A DNA stretch of 64,000 bases from DAOUJW01 sp034421015 (GCA_034421015.1 DAOUKT010000010.1:1-64000), one strand, 5' to 3'. Shown: positions 32,976 through 42,129, counted from the stretch's first letter. A program made the numbers and translations. The notes: a model not told the origin generated them from the letters alone.

Positions 32976-33710
32976 CTATCCCTCCGATATCTCAATGCTC
33001 TGGATTGTCGGCGGCTCCACGGGCTTTGAGCGCTCCCCGGTGTTGGAGGTGGTGACGGGCGTGTTTGCCAGGGCGTCCACAACGTCCAGCCCCTCAACGA
33101 CAATCCCGAAGATGGTGTAGTTCTTGGGCAGTCCGGCCTCCTGGTGCATGATGAAGAACTGGCTTCCATTGGTGTTGGGACCGGCGTTCGCCATCGCCAG
33201 GGTGCCGGGGACGTAGTCCCGGGTGACCGGCTCGTCGGCAAAGCTGTAGCCGGGGCCGCCCATTCCGGTGCCCTCCGGGTCGCCGCTCTGGACCATGAAC
33301 CCCTTGATTATGCGGTGGAAGATCACGCCGTCGTAGTAGCCCTCCCGGGCCAGGAACACAAAGTTGTTCACCGTGTTTGGCGCTTCCGAGGCGAACAGCT
33401 CGAAGACGATGTCTCCTGCGCTGGTGTGCATGGTGGCGGTTATCTTGGCGCTGGGGTCGATGGTCATTGGGGGTGGCGCGCTGTACTGCTTGGGCATGGT
33501 TTCTCCTTGTATCGGTTCATTCGTCTGATTCGCATTGGTGAGGTCCGCAGTGGATGTGGGGGCCGGCGTAGCCGTGGCGGGAGCAGGCTCAGGGGTTGGT
33601 TCACGGGTTGGCGTCGGCTCCTCGCTTTCGCACGCCAAGGCAATGGAAATTATAACAGCCGCCAGAACTGCTATCGTTGGCTTGAACATCGGCTTAGCGT
33701 ACAGCCTCAT
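32976..33710 (-). CDS. Cyclophilin-type peptidyl-prolyl isomerase lipoprotein
   Basis: 244 residues from the ATG at 33710 (33689 is an alternative). Signal peptide with a lipobox ending at Cys27 (IALAC), a T/P/E/A linker to about residue 75, then a cyclophilin domain: FHRIIKGFMVQSGDPEGTG with the catalytic Arg, GTLAMANAGPNTNGSQFFI, and FGIVVEGLDVVDAL. It would assist folding of exported proteins at the outer face of the membrane. Convergent with the LRR gene. Confidence 0.9.
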   Translation of the reverse strand: MRLYAKPMFKPTIAVLAAVIISIALACESEEPTPTREPTPEPAPATATPAPTSTADLTNANQTNEPIQGETMPKQYSAPPPMTIDPSAKITATMHTSAGDIVFELFASEAPNTVNNFVFLAREGYYDGVIFHRIIKGFMVQSGDPEGTGMGGPGYSFADEPVTRDYVPGTLAMANAGPNTNGSQFFIMHQEAGLPKNYTIFGIVVEGLDVVDALANTPVTTSNTGERSKPVEPPTIQSIEISEG

Positions 33711-33778
33711 GCAACACACTGCTCAGCGGACATTTTGGGAAAATTATCACAATTACCTGTCGTTTGTCAATCCGGTCT

Positions 33779-34621
33779 TCAGGCGGAGGGCGCTCCGAAG
33801 AGCCGGTTCCTGACGCCGTGCAGGTAGTGTGCGGCGATGAAGGCGAGGGGCTTCCGGGCGGTCGCAAAGTGGTCTCTGAGCAGCCGGAACACGCCGGACA
33901 GCCCCATGTGGTGGGCCGAATCGTGCTCTTCCGCCAGGCCATAGAACTGCCTGCCCTGGGCCTCGTAGTCCGACAGGCTGCGCCGGGTGCGGTCCGACAC
34001 GGCGGCGCGCATCCGGCCGGGGACGGAGTAGCGGACGGCGGGCGAAGCGAACTCCGGGAAGACGCCGGAGATGAAAAGGCAGACGTCGGCGATGCGCTTG
34101 TAGAAGCCGAAGCGCTGCTCATGGTCGGCAGTCGCGCAGTGGCGCACCAGGCTGTCGATATCCATGTCGTTGTAGACAACGCGCCGGCGAATGCCGCGCC
34201 GTATGCGGACGGGGACGGCGTAGCTGTTGATGCGGGTGAAGGAGGCTAGCATGTGGGCCAGGTAGTCCAGTACGCCCTGGATGGAGAGGAACTTGACCAC
34301 GTCCTGGGTGTCGAAGACCGGCAGGTCGGCCCGGCCGTCCCGCTCGACGGTGTAGCCCGCGGTCTCCAGATCGCGAAGGGACTGCCTGAGGAGCACCTCG
34401 AAGTAGAGGGCGGGGGAGACCATCAGGAAGGTCTCCTCGTCGGCCATGAGACGCTGGAAGACCTTCTCGTCGCCAAGGATAGCCGCCCGGAACTGCTCGT
34501 CCTCGTCGATGAGGAGCTTGAGGCGGTCCGCGTCCGCGGCGCCCTGGGCGGCCTCGCCAACAACGAAGTCCAGGTCCGTGTCAGTGAGGGAGACCAATCT
34601 GGATGGCGTTTCAGGCGTCAT
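33779..34621 (-). CDS. Cytosolic protein of unknown function
   Basis: 280 residues, mostly helical, no signal peptide or membrane span. Recognisable features are two His/Asp clusters (YNDMDIDSLVRHCATADHEQR near 150 and EEHDSAHHMGLSGVFRLLRDH near 232) that could hold a metal, and a C-terminal FIAAHYLHGVRNRLFG. Codon use is that of the core genome, so it is likely native. I do not recognise the family. Confidence 0.6.
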   Translation of the reverse strand: MTPETPSRLVSLTDTDLDFVVGEAAQGAADADRLKLLIDEDEQFRAAILGDEKVFQRLMADEETFLMVSPALYFEVLLRQSLRDLETAGYTVERDGRADLPVFDTQDVVKFLSIQGVLDYLAHMLASFTRINSYAVPVRIRRGIRRRVVYNDMDIDSLVRHCATADHEQRFGFYKRIADVCLFISGVFPEFASPAVRYSVPGRMRAAVSDRTRRSLSDYEAQGRQFYGLAEEHDSAHHMGLSGVFRLLRDHFATARKPLAFIAAHYLHGVRNRLFGAPSA

Positions 34622-34678
34622 TCCTGCTCCTTACGCCACGATTCCCGTATCAAGTATCGGTGTGAGCAATCCTTGTTA

Positions 34679-34796
34679 CCGCTCATGGTGAGCCTGTCGA
34701 ACTATATGAGCGGGTAGACTTCGGACGTAATTGCCCCCGCTCATGTCCTTCGACAAGCTCAGAGCCTGCCCCGTACTTGATACGGGGATGAGCGGG
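34679..34796. repeat. Palindromic repeat of the CGCTCAT family, copy 2
   Basis: CCGCTCA (34679-34685) pairs with TGAGCGG (34707-34713) and CCCGCTCAT (34736-34744) pairs with ATGAGCGGG (34788-34796). The spacer texts GGTGAGCCTGTCGAAC and CTTCGACAAGCTCAG are the same as in copy 1 at 23 kb. A third small palindrome (CCCCGTACTTGATACGGGG) is nested near 34769. Confidence 0.65.
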
Positions 34797-34854
34797 CTGA
34801 CAAGCTTTGATGGATTAGTTAACAGTCTCTGTACTGGCGCGCTCACCCCGCCTG

Positions 34855-34863
34855 TGGCATAAT
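34855..34863 (+). promoter_or_regulatory. Extended -10 promoter of acnA
   Basis: TGG-CATAAT, 47 bp before the acnA ATG. No clear -35. Confidence 0.5.
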
Positions 34864-34909
34864 CTTAACACCTCAACACAAGTCCACTCTATAGGGAGAA
34901 TTCGCAACT

Positions 34910-37585
34910 ATGAGCACTGATAACCTCAAGCAGAAAGCACACTCTACATTGGAATCCGCGCAGGGAAGCACAGGCTACGCGCGGCTGGCGGCCCTTGAAG
35001 AGGAGGGGTTGATAAACCTGTCCAGGCTGCCCTTCTCCATCCGCGTGCTGCTGGAGAATGCCCTGCGCAACCTGGACGGCTACCTGGTGACGGAAGAGGA
35101 CGTGATGGCGGTCGCCAACTGGGACCCCAAGGCCCAGTCGTCAAGGGAGTTCCCATTCATGCCGTCCCGTGTGCTCATGCAGGACTTCACGGGCGTCCCG
35201 GCGGTGGTGGACCTGGCGGCAATGCGCTCGGCCATCGCCCGCGCGGGCGGCGACCACAACAAGGTCAACCCCATTGTGCCGGTGGACCTCGTCATAGACC
35301 ACTCGGTGCAGGTGGACTACTTCGGCGTGCCCACGGCCTTCCAGCTCAACGTGGAGCGGGAGTTCGAGCGCAATACGGAGCGGTACACCTTTCTGCGATG
35401 GGCGCAGAAGGCCTTCGATAACTTCAGTGTCGTCCCGCCCGGGACCGGCATAGTCCACCAGGTGAACCTCGAATACCTTGCGACGGTCGTTGCCTCCCGG
35501 GACTCGGGTTCCGGCATGATGGCGTTCCCGGACACGGTGGTTGGCACCGACTCCCACACCACGATGATCAACGGGCTGAGCGTCCTGGGCTGGGGCGTCG
35601 GCGGCATCGAGGCGGAGGCCGTGCTGCTGGGCCAGCCCTACTACATGCAGCTGCCGGAGGTTATCGGCTTCAAGCTGACGGGCGCGCTTCGGGAGGGCGT
35701 CACGGCTACCGACCTGGTGCTGACGGTGACCCAGATCCTTCGGGAGAAGGGCGTAGTCGAGAAGTTCGTGGAGTTCTTTGGCACCGGCCTGAGCAACCTG
35801 CCCCTGCCGGACCGCGCGACCATCGCCAACATGTCCCCGGAGTACGGGGCGACCTGCGGCTTCTTCCCCATCGACAGCGTGACCCTGGAGTACCTGCGAG
35901 GCACCGGGCGGGACGCGGCCCAGGTGGAGCTTGTGGAGCGGTACGCCAAGGCCCAGGGCCTGTTCCGCACCGACGACACGCCGGACCCGGTCTACACTGA
36001 CGTTCTGGAGCTGGACATGGGCGATGTCATTCCGAGCCTGGCCGGTCCCAAGCGGCCCCAGGACAGGGTTGTCCTCAGCGGTATGAGGGACGCCTTCCGC
36101 TCCAACTTCGGGGAGGAGAGCGGTTCCGCTACCCTGACGCTGGACGGGCAGGAGGAGTCTCTGGACAACGGCAAGGTGGTGATAGCGGCCATCACAAGCT
36201 GCACCAACACCTCCAACCCGTCGGTAATGGTCGGATCGGGGCTGCTGGCCAAGAAGGCCGTGGAGCGCGGCCTGACCCGCAAGCCCTGGGTGAAGACCAG
36301 CATGGCCCCCGGCTCCCAGGTGGTCACCGACTACATGGACTCCGCGGGCCTGACCTCCTACCTGGAGGACCTTGGGTTCCACACCGTCGGCTACGGCTGC
36401 ACCACTTGCATCGGGAACAGCGGCCCGCTGCCTGACCCCGTCTCCAACGCCATTCAGGAGGGCGACCTGGCAGTCGCCGCCGTGCTGAGCGGCAACCGCA
36501 ACTTCGAGGGTCGAGTACACGCGGATGTGAAGGCCAACTACCTGGCGTCGCCGATGCTTGTGGTGGCCTACGCCCTGGCGGGCACCGTCGACATCGACCT
36601 GACCACGGACCCCATCGGCCAGGACAGTGACGGCAACCCCGTCTACCTGCAGGACATCTGGCCCACCCAGCAGGAGATTCGCGACACCGTCTCCAGCTCC
36701 CTCAACCCGGACATGTTCAAGGCCCGGTACGGCAACGTCTCCATCGGCCCGGACGAGTGGACCAAGCTGCCGGTGCCTGAGGGCGACCTGTACCTGTGGG
36801 ACGATGCGTCCACCTACATCCAGGAAGTGCCCTTCTTCAAGGACTTCAGCGGCGACATCGATGAGCCCACGGACATCAACGGCGCCCGCGTCCTGGTGAT
36901 GCTTGGCGACTCCATAACGACCGACCACATCTCCCCTGCAGGGGCGATTCCCCTGTCCAGGCCCGCCGGGCAGTTCCTGGTCGACAAGGGCGTGCAGCAG
37001 CGCGACTTCAACACCTTCGGCGCACGCCGGGGCAACCACGAGGTCATGATGCGCGGCACCTTCGGCAACGTGCGACTTCGGAACGCCGTCACCCCCGACA
37101 AGGAGGGCGACTGGACGGTGTACTTCCCGGACAACGAGGATACGAGCATCTACGAGGCGGGCGAGAAGTACCAGGCCGCAGGCATTCCCACCATTGTGCT
37201 CGCAGGCCGTGAGTACGGCGCGGGCAGCTCAAGGGACTGGGCGGCCAAGGGCCCCAACCTGCTTGGCGTGAAGGCGGCCATCGCCGAGAGCTACGAGCGG
37301 ATTCATCGAAGCAACCTGATTGGCATGGGCGTGCTGCCGCTCCAGTTCAAGCCCGGCGACAGCGCCGCGAGCCTGGGGCTGACAGGCCGCGAGACATTCG
37401 ACATCACTGGCGTAACCGACGGCCTCAAGCCGGGGCAGGACGTCCAAGTGCGGGCGGTCCGTGAGGACGGCAGCGCGCTGGAGTTTGTCGTGCTCTCCCG
37501 CATCGATACGCAGGTCGAGGTGGACTACTACCGCAACGGCGGCGTGCTCCACACGGTCCTGCGCCGGATGCTGCGCGAGGGGTAG
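34910..37585 (+). CDS. acnA: Aconitate hydratase A
   Basis: 891 residues, the IRP/AcnA type. It interconverts citrate and isocitrate with a 4Fe-4S cluster: the ligands are Cys in ITSCTNTSNPSVM (about residue 428) and the GYGCTTCIGNSGP pair (about 497 and 500). The swivel domain carries GAGSSRDWAAKG near 771 and the catalytic Ser. GGGAGA precedes the ATG. It is monocistronic. The long open frames on the opposite strand are shadows of its GC-rich codons. Confidence 0.97.
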   Translation: MSTDNLKQKAHSTLESAQGSTGYARLAALEEEGLINLSRLPFSIRVLLENALRNLDGYLVTEEDVMAVANWDPKAQSSREFPFMPSRVLMQDFTGVPAVVDLAAMRSAIARAGGDHNKVNPIVPVDLVIDHSVQVDYFGVPTAFQLNVEREFERNTERYTFLRWAQKAFDNFSVVPPGTGIVHQVNLEYLATVVASRDSGSGMMAFPDTVVGTDSHTTMINGLSVLGWGVGGIEAEAVLLGQPYYMQLPEVIGFKLTGALREGVTATDLVLTVTQILREKGVVEKFVEFFGTGLSNLPLPDRATIANMSPEYGATCGFFPIDSVTLEYLRGTGRDAAQVELVERYAKAQGLFRTDDTPDPVYTDVLELDMGDVIPSLAGPKRPQDRVVLSGMRDAFRSNFGEESGSATLTLDGQEESLDNGKVVIAAITSCTNTSNPSVMVGSGLLAKKAVERGLTRKPWVKTSMAPGSQVVTDYMDSAGLTSYLEDLGFHTVGYGCTTCIGNSGPLPDPVSNAIQEGDLAVAAVLSGNRNFEGRVHADVKANYLASPMLVVAYALAGTVDIDLTTDPIGQDSDGNPVYLQDIWPTQQEIRDTVSSSLNPDMFKARYGNVSIGPDEWTKLPVPEGDLYLWDDASTYIQEVPFFKDFSGDIDEPTDINGARVLVMLGDSITTDHISPAGAIPLSRPAGQFLVDKGVQQRDFNTFGARRGNHEVMMRGTFGNVRLRNAVTPDKEGDWTVYFPDNEDTSIYEAGEKYQAAGIPTIVLAGREYGAGSSRDWAAKGPNLLGVKAAIAESYERIHRSNLIGMGVLPLQFKPGDSAASLGLTGRETFDITGVTDGLKPGQDVQVRAVREDGSALEFVVLSRIDTQVEVDYYRNGGVLHTVLRRMLREG

Positions 37586-37633
37586 GGGAACGCGGCGCGC
37601 CAATTCTCATCAAGAGCGATTGGAGATGAAGAT

Positions 37634-38008
37634 ATGGGAGCTACCCACGTAACGGCTACAGTCCGGAATCCGGCTGATCCTGCCAAGGCTTGGGAGGGAC
37701 TTTTCTTGGTGGACACAGGCGCGACCGATTGTCTGGTGCCCAGGCAGCACCTGGAGGCCATTGGCATCAAACCCGAGGGGCAGCGATTCTACGAATTGGC
37801 CGACGGCAAGTCAATCCGCTTTGATATTGCCGTGGCGCGCGTGGAATTCATGGGTGAGTTTGTTGGCGCCACGATCATATTTGGAGACGATGCCGCCGAG
37901 CCGTTGCTGGGTGTCACCGCCCTGGAGTCGGTTGGCATAGAAGTGGACCCTAGCAACCAGACACTCAAGCGGCTGCCGGCGGTCCGGCTGAAGGGGTTTA
38001 GGGGATAG
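37634..38008 (+). CDS. Retropepsin-like (clan AA) aspartic protease
   Basis: 124 residues with GGAG before the ATG. Catalytic VDTGATDCLVP with Asp27; YELADGKSIRF near 53 and LLGVTALESVGIEVDP near 95 match the other two retropepsin-like genes in the window. Single-domain, so a homodimer is expected. It lies between acnA and a DUF104 antitoxin-like gene; the latter association might be functional or chance. Confidence 0.82.
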   Translation: MGATHVTATVRNPADPAKAWEGLFLVDTGATDCLVPRQHLEAIGIKPEGQRFYELADGKSIRFDIAVARVEFMGEFVGATIIFGDDAAEPLLGVTALESVGIEVDPSNQTLKRLPAVRLKGFRG

Positions 38009-38068
38009 GGGCGCAGTGGACCAGGGGCAGCTCTACCTTCCTGCGCTGAGAGGAAGCTGGGCGGCGCG

Positions 38069-38077
38069 TGGTATAAT
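38069..38077 (+). promoter_or_regulatory. Extended -10 promoter of the DUF104 gene
   Basis: TGG-TATAAT, 52 bp before the ATG at 38129. Confidence 0.6.
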
Positions 38078-38128
38078 TGAGCATCGCCGGAGTCTTGGGG
38101 CGCTGCGCAGTCGATGAAAGGACCGGAG

Positions 38129-38392
38129 ATGAAAGTGAACGTGAAGGCCAGGTTCACAAACGGCGTTCTCACACCCTTGGAGCCGCTTGACCTGGAGGAG
38201 GGCCAGGAGGTAGTGGTGTCGGTTGAGGCGGTTTCAGATGCGCCGGAGGCAAAGCGAGGATTGGCCGGCATTGTGGAGAGGATTGACAAGTTGCGCGAGT
38301 CCTATCCACCGGATATGTGGGACGGTCTGCCCACAGACCTCGTCAAGAACAAGAAACACTACCTGTATGGTCATCCCAAGGAAGAGGAGTGA
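38129..38392 (+). CDS. DUF104 / AF2212-like antitoxin-type protein
   Basis: 87 residues from the ATG at 38129 (CCGGAG just upstream; an in-frame ATG at 38114 is possible). N-terminal VKARFTNGVLTPLEPLDLEEGQEV (two short motifs: ARFTNGVLTPLEP and LEEGQEVVV) is the DUF104 signature of small AbrB-like or VapB-type partners. Such genes usually precede a PIN toxin, but the next gene is not PIN-like. Possibly an orphan antitoxin. Confidence 0.7.
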   Translation: MKVNVKARFTNGVLTPLEPLDLEEGQEVVVSVEAVSDAPEAKRGLAGIVERIDKLRESYPPDMWDGLPTDLVKNKKHYLYGHPKEEE

Positions 38393-38492
38393 TACAGGGG
38401 CGGACCCTCTTTGCCCTTGGGTCGCCTTCTATTCTACACTCGTCTCACCAGCCCACAAGAGAACACCCAAACAATTGGAGGCTGAGCTTTGC

Positions 38493-38771
38493 ATGGACAT
38501 GGACCGCCAATCGCGCGATGGTGAACATGAAACGCGTCCTACATTAGGACTGGGGCTGCTATTTGACGCTCTAATGCGAACACTCGACTCCGAAGACACT
38601 ACGTTCCTTGTCCGTTTTGACGAACAACTTGAGCAAGAGTATCGAAAGCTTGAGGACACTCCAGGAGACCATGAGGAAGAAATACAATTCCTGATTGAAG
38701 CTCATGGATGGATTGTCACTCAAATGAAACCTGGCTACGACTTGCGTTGGGAACCACATGCGTCAGACTGA
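38493..38771 (+). CDS. Small acidic protein of unknown function
   Basis: 92 residues from the ATG at 38493, with GGAGG about 11 nt upstream. Acidic and helical (LVRFDEQLEQEYRKLED), no cysteine, no membrane span. Lower GC than thrC and acnA. It lies 100 bp after the DUF104 gene in the same direction. No family recognised; an earlier start would add unlikely sequence. Confidence 0.45.
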   Translation: MDMDRQSRDGEHETRPTLGLGLLFDALMRTLDSEDTTFLVRFDEQLEQEYRKLEDTPGDHEEEIQFLIEAHGWIVTQMKPGYDLRWEPHASD

Positions 38772-38915
38772 GCCTTTGCCACGACTAGACTCGCCTTGAC
38801 AAGCCGTTTGCGCCTCTTGTAACATCAGTCGCAGTCCTAAGATGGGAGGCTGTGCGCACAACGCTCGGCCTCTACGCCTGTCGGATTGAGATGGACTGGA
38901 AAGAAGCTTCAGCCT

Positions 38916-40142
38916 GTGTCTAACGTAAAGGGACTTTTCTGCAAGGAGTGCGGCCGCGAGTACCCCGCGGAGCCTCTCAACGTCTGCGACTTCTGCTTTG
39001 GGCCGCTGGAGGTCACCTACGACTACGAAGCCATTGCCCGGGTGGTGAGCCGCGACAGGATCTCCAACGGCCCCCGCAGCATCTGGCGCTACCACGACCT
39101 GCTGCCCGCGGACGCTGAGAACGCCATCGACATCAACGCGGGCTTTACGCCCCTCATCAAGGCCAAGAACCTGGCCCGCGCCCTGGGCCTGGACGAGCTT
39201 TACCTCAAGAACGACACAGTCAACCCCTCCTTCTCCTTCAAGGACCGGGTGGTTTCAGTGGCCAGCACCAAGGCCCTGGAGTTCGGGTTTGACACCCTGG
39301 CCTGCGCCTCAACGGGCAACCTGGCGGGGTCGGTGGCGTCCCATGCGGCCAGGGCCGGTATGCGGGCCTTCGTGTTCATCCCGGCCGACCTGGAAAGCGG
39401 GAAGATTCTTGGAGCGGCGGTGTATGGCCCCACGCTAGTGGCCGTCGACGGCAGCTACGACGACGTCAACCGGCTGTGCAGCGAGCTATCGGACAACTAC
39501 AACTGGGCCTTCGTCAACATCAACATGCGACCTTACTATTCGGAGGGCAGCAAGACGCTCGGCTACGAGGTCGCAGAGCAGCTGGGTTGGAGAGCGCCGG
39601 ACAACTGCATAGTGCCGGTGGCATCGGGCTCGCTGCTGACCAAGATATGGAAGGGCCTCAACGAGTTCTCAAACCTGGGGCTGATCGGGTCCGTGCCCAC
39701 GCGGATGTTCGCCGCGCAGGCTGCCGGGTGCTCGCCCGTGGTCAACGCCTTTGACGCCGGAGACTTCGCCATACGGCCGGTGAAGCCGGACACCATCGCA
39801 AAGTCCCTGGCCATCGGCAACCCCGCGGACGGCTACTACGCTCTGAGAGTGATGGAGGAGTCCAACGGGTATGCCTACGCCGTGGCTGAGGAGGAGGTCT
39901 CCGAGGGCATCAAGCTGCTGGCGCAGACGGAGGGCATCTTCACGGAGCCTGCCGGAGGCGTGACCGTCGCAGCGTTGAAGCGGCTGGCCGAGATGGGACA
40001 GATCAAGCCCTCAGAGACCACGGTTGCCTTCATAACGGGCAACGGCTTCAAGACTCAGGAAGTGGTGCAGGACTCCGTTGGCCCGGTGCTCATTAAGCCC
40101 ACCTTCGCATCCTTTGAAGCAACGCTCAGCGTGAGGTCATAG
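38916..40142 (+). CDS. thrC: Threonine synthase with N-terminal zinc ribbon
   Basis: 408 residues from the GTG at 38916; the frame opens at a TTG (38886) that adds ten residues of low quality. N-terminal zinc ribbon C9-x2-C12 and C24-x2-C27 (FCKECGREY, CDFCFGP), then a fold-type II PLP domain with lysine K109 in SFSFKDRV, ASTGNLAGS near 138, and the phosphate site VASGSLLTKIW near 230. Makes threonine from phosphohomoserine. It heads a three-gene cluster with a NIL protein and a CysO-like sulfur carrier, which raises the possibility of a sulfur-transfer variant. Confidence 0.88.
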   Translation: MSNVKGLFCKECGREYPAEPLNVCDFCFGPLEVTYDYEAIARVVSRDRISNGPRSIWRYHDLLPADAENAIDINAGFTPLIKAKNLARALGLDELYLKNDTVNPSFSFKDRVVSVASTKALEFGFDTLACASTGNLAGSVASHAARAGMRAFVFIPADLESGKILGAAVYGPTLVAVDGSYDDVNRLCSELSDNYNWAFVNINMRPYYSEGSKTLGYEVAEQLGWRAPDNCIVPVASGSLLTKIWKGLNEFSNLGLIGSVPTRMFAAQAAGCSPVVNAFDAGDFAIRPVKPDTIAKSLAIGNPADGYYALRVMEESNGYAYAVAEEEVSEGIKLLAQTEGIFTEPAGGVTVAALKRLAEMGQIKPSETTVAFITGNGFKTQEVVQDSVGPVLIKPTFASFEATLSVRS

Positions 40143-40182
40143 AGGCCCGGATGCTAGCAGCTTTTCGATGGAGGACCAGATA

Positions 40183-40425
40183 ATGTCGAAGCGGCGGGCC
40201 AGGTTCACCTTTCCCACGGGTCTCATTACCGAGCCGGTCATATACGACCTTGGGCAAAACTTCCGGGTGGTGACCAACATACGCAGGGCGGACGTCCGGG
40301 AGGATGTCGGCTGGGTCATTCTGGAGCTTGAGGGGGACGACGAGGAGATTGAGAGGGGGCTGGACTGGGTGAGTTCCCTCGGCGTCAGGGTTGACCCTGT
40401 CAGCGGCGACGTGGTGGAAAGCTGA
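40183..40425 (+). CDS. NIL-domain protein
   Basis: 80 residues from the ATG at 40183 (GGAGG 8 nt upstream; 40168 is an alternative ATG). A single NIL domain (FTFPTGLITEPVIYDLGQNF, then WVILELEGDDEEIERGLDWV). NIL domains occur in methionine importers and in ferredoxins linked to homocysteine synthesis in anaerobes. There is no ferredoxin part here. The position between thrC and a thiocarboxylate-type carrier suggests a regulatory or carrier role in sulfur amino acid synthesis. Confidence 0.85.
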   Translation: MSKRRARFTFPTGLITEPVIYDLGQNFRVVTNIRRADVREDVGWVILELEGDDEEIERGLDWVSSLGVRVDPVSGDVVES

Positions 40426-40500
40426 GGACGAAGTCGAGAAGACATAATCAGGCGCGGCGGCGTTAGCGACCGCTTTCGCAAGGACGCAGGAGGATACAAC

Positions 40501-40782
40501 ATGAGTGTAGTGGTCAGGATTCCCACACCTTTGCGCCGGGCAACCAACGGCCAGGACAAGGCCTCGGCGGATGGTGACACCCTCGCGAAGATCATCGACT
40601 CCCTGGAGGAGCAGTATCCCGGCATCAGGGAGCGGCTGTGCGATGAGTCGGGCGACCTTCGCACCTTTGTGAACATCTACGTCAACGGCGAGGACGTGCG
40701 GTTCCTGGAGGGCCTGAACACCGGCGTCAGCTCCGGCGACGAGGTGAGCATTGTGCCGGCGGTTGCCGGCGGCGCCTTCTAG
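40501..40782 (+). CDS. CysO/HcyS-like ubiquitin-fold sulfur carrier with C-terminal GGAF
   Basis: 93 residues behind AGGAGG. Closely follows Mycobacterium tuberculosis CysO: RIPTPLRRATNGQ, DGDTLAKIIDSLE, RTFVNIYVNGEDVRFLEGL and VSIVPAVAGG. Carriers of this type hold sulfur as a thiocarboxylate on a terminal Gly-Gly. Here two more residues, Ala-Phe, follow the GG, so a protease (JAMM/Mec type) must first remove them, as for QbsE and HcyS. No such protease gene is in the window. It follows thrC and the NIL gene. Confidence 0.88.
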   Translation: MSVVVRIPTPLRRATNGQDKASADGDTLAKIIDSLEEQYPGIRERLCDESGDLRTFVNIYVNGEDVRFLEGLNTGVSSGDEVSIVPAVAGGAF

Positions 40783-40796
40783 GGGACCACGGATAT

Positions 40797-41981
40797 CTAG
40801 CTCTCAGGGGCTTGAGGCTTGCCACTGCGGCGGGCCTCAAGCCATTTGTCTTTCTGAAGCCGCCTGACCTCCTGGTCCGCGGGGCTGTAGCCTTCCATGA
40901 ACCGCTCCCGGAATGCTGCAAACTCGCCCTCGCGGATGGCTTGGCGGGCCTGGCTTACCAGCCTCATGATGAATCGCAGGTTGTGGATTGACGCCAGGCG
41001 GTAGGCCAGAAGCTCCTTTGCCTTGAACAGATGGTGGAGGTAGGCGGCCGTGAAGCTGCGGCAGGCGTAGCAATCGCAGTCGGGGTCCGGGGGGCCGTTG
41101 GCCTCGCGGAAGGCGGCGTTGAGCAGGTTGAGACGCCCGCGCCGGGTGAGGACACTCCCGTTGCGAGCGACCCTGGTCGGTAGCGAGCAGTCGAACATGT
41201 CCATCCCCCTCGCGATGCACTCAACCAGGTCCTCAGGGGAGCCGACGCCCATCAGGTAGCGGGGCTTGTCCGCCGGGAGCGTGTCCCCCATCAGCGACAC
41301 AATCTCGTGCATGGCCTCCTTGGGCTCGCCGACGCTCAGCCCGCCCACAGCGTAGCCGTCGAATTCCATCGGAATCAGGGCGGAGGCCGACTCCAGCCGC
41401 ATGTCCGGGGATATTCCGCCCTGGACAATGGCGAAGAGGCGCTGTTCCTGCAGGTTGTGGCCGTCCCTGCACCGCAGCGCCCATCGGTGGGTGCGCTCCA
41501 TAGCCTGCCGCATCTGGGGCTCGTCCACGTCATGGGGAGCGCACTCGTCCAGCACCATCGCAATGTCGACGCCCAGGCGCTGCTGGTATTCGACCGCAGA
41601 CTCGGGCGACAGGAACCGCTCGCTGCCGTCGATGTGGGACTGGAAGAGGACGCCGTCCTCGGAGACGCGCTTCAGCCTGCTAAGGCTGAAGGTCTGGAAG
41701 CCGCCGCTGTCCGTCAGGATGGGGCCGTCCCAGCCCATGAAGGCGTGCAGCCCGCCAAGGCCGGCTATCAGCTCGATGCCGGGCCGGAGCATGAGGTGGT
41801 AGGTGTTGGACAGGAGGATCTCAGCGCCCAGGGACAGCAGGTCGTCCGGGGCCAGGGCCTTCACCGAACCAAGGGTCGCCACGGGCATGAAGGCGGGCGT
41901 CTCGACGGGACCGTGGGCGGTGTGCAGCGTCCCGGCCCGGGCGCTGCCGTCGACGGCGTCAATCTGAAAGTGATTGGTCAT
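40797..41981 (-). CDS. tgt: Queuine/preQ1 tRNA-ribosyltransferase
   Basis: 394 residues. Exchanges G34 of GUN-anticodon tRNAs for the queuosine precursor. Seen: LSNTYHLMLRPG near 57, ILTDSGGFQTFSL near 89 with the active-site Asp, GGLSVGEPKEAMHE near 228, MGVGSPEDLVECIARG near 260 with MFDCSLPTR, and the zinc site CDCYACRSFT near 307. Standalone and convergent with the carrier gene. Confidence 0.96.
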   Translation of the reverse strand: MTNHFQIDAVDGSARAGTLHTAHGPVETPAFMPVATLGSVKALAPDDLLSLGAEILLSNTYHLMLRPGIELIAGLGGLHAFMGWDGPILTDSGGFQTFSLSRLKRVSEDGVLFQSHIDGSERFLSPESAVEYQQRLGVDIAMVLDECAPHDVDEPQMRQAMERTHRWALRCRDGHNLQEQRLFAIVQGGISPDMRLESASALIPMEFDGYAVGGLSVGEPKEAMHEIVSLMGDTLPADKPRYLMGVGSPEDLVECIARGMDMFDCSLPTRVARNGSVLTRRGRLNLLNAAFREANGPPDPDCDCYACRSFTAAYLHHLFKAKELLAYRLASIHNLRFIMRLVSQARQAIREGEFAAFRERFMEGYSPADQEVRRLQKDKWLEARRSGKPQAPES

Positions 41982-42129
41982 GGACGATGGAGGTCGCTCC
42001 CTCTCAAGGCTGCGTGACTGAGAGTATAAGGCAGTATCGGGGTTGTTGAAAGGCGCAGCGTCAGGCCCGGCAGTAGCAGGCCGGTTACCTCCGTGCTAGC
42101 ATGAAATCAACAAGAGTGAACAGGAGACG

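Noticed and set aside
35141..37039. Minus-strand open frame of 632 codons
   Set aside because: Complement of acnA; its length comes from GC-rich codon usage. AcnA on the plus strand is complete with all Fe-S ligands.
38886..38915. TTG start upstream of thrC
   Set aside because: Adds ten residues before the conserved zinc-ribbon N-terminus; the GTG at 38916 gives the normal family start.
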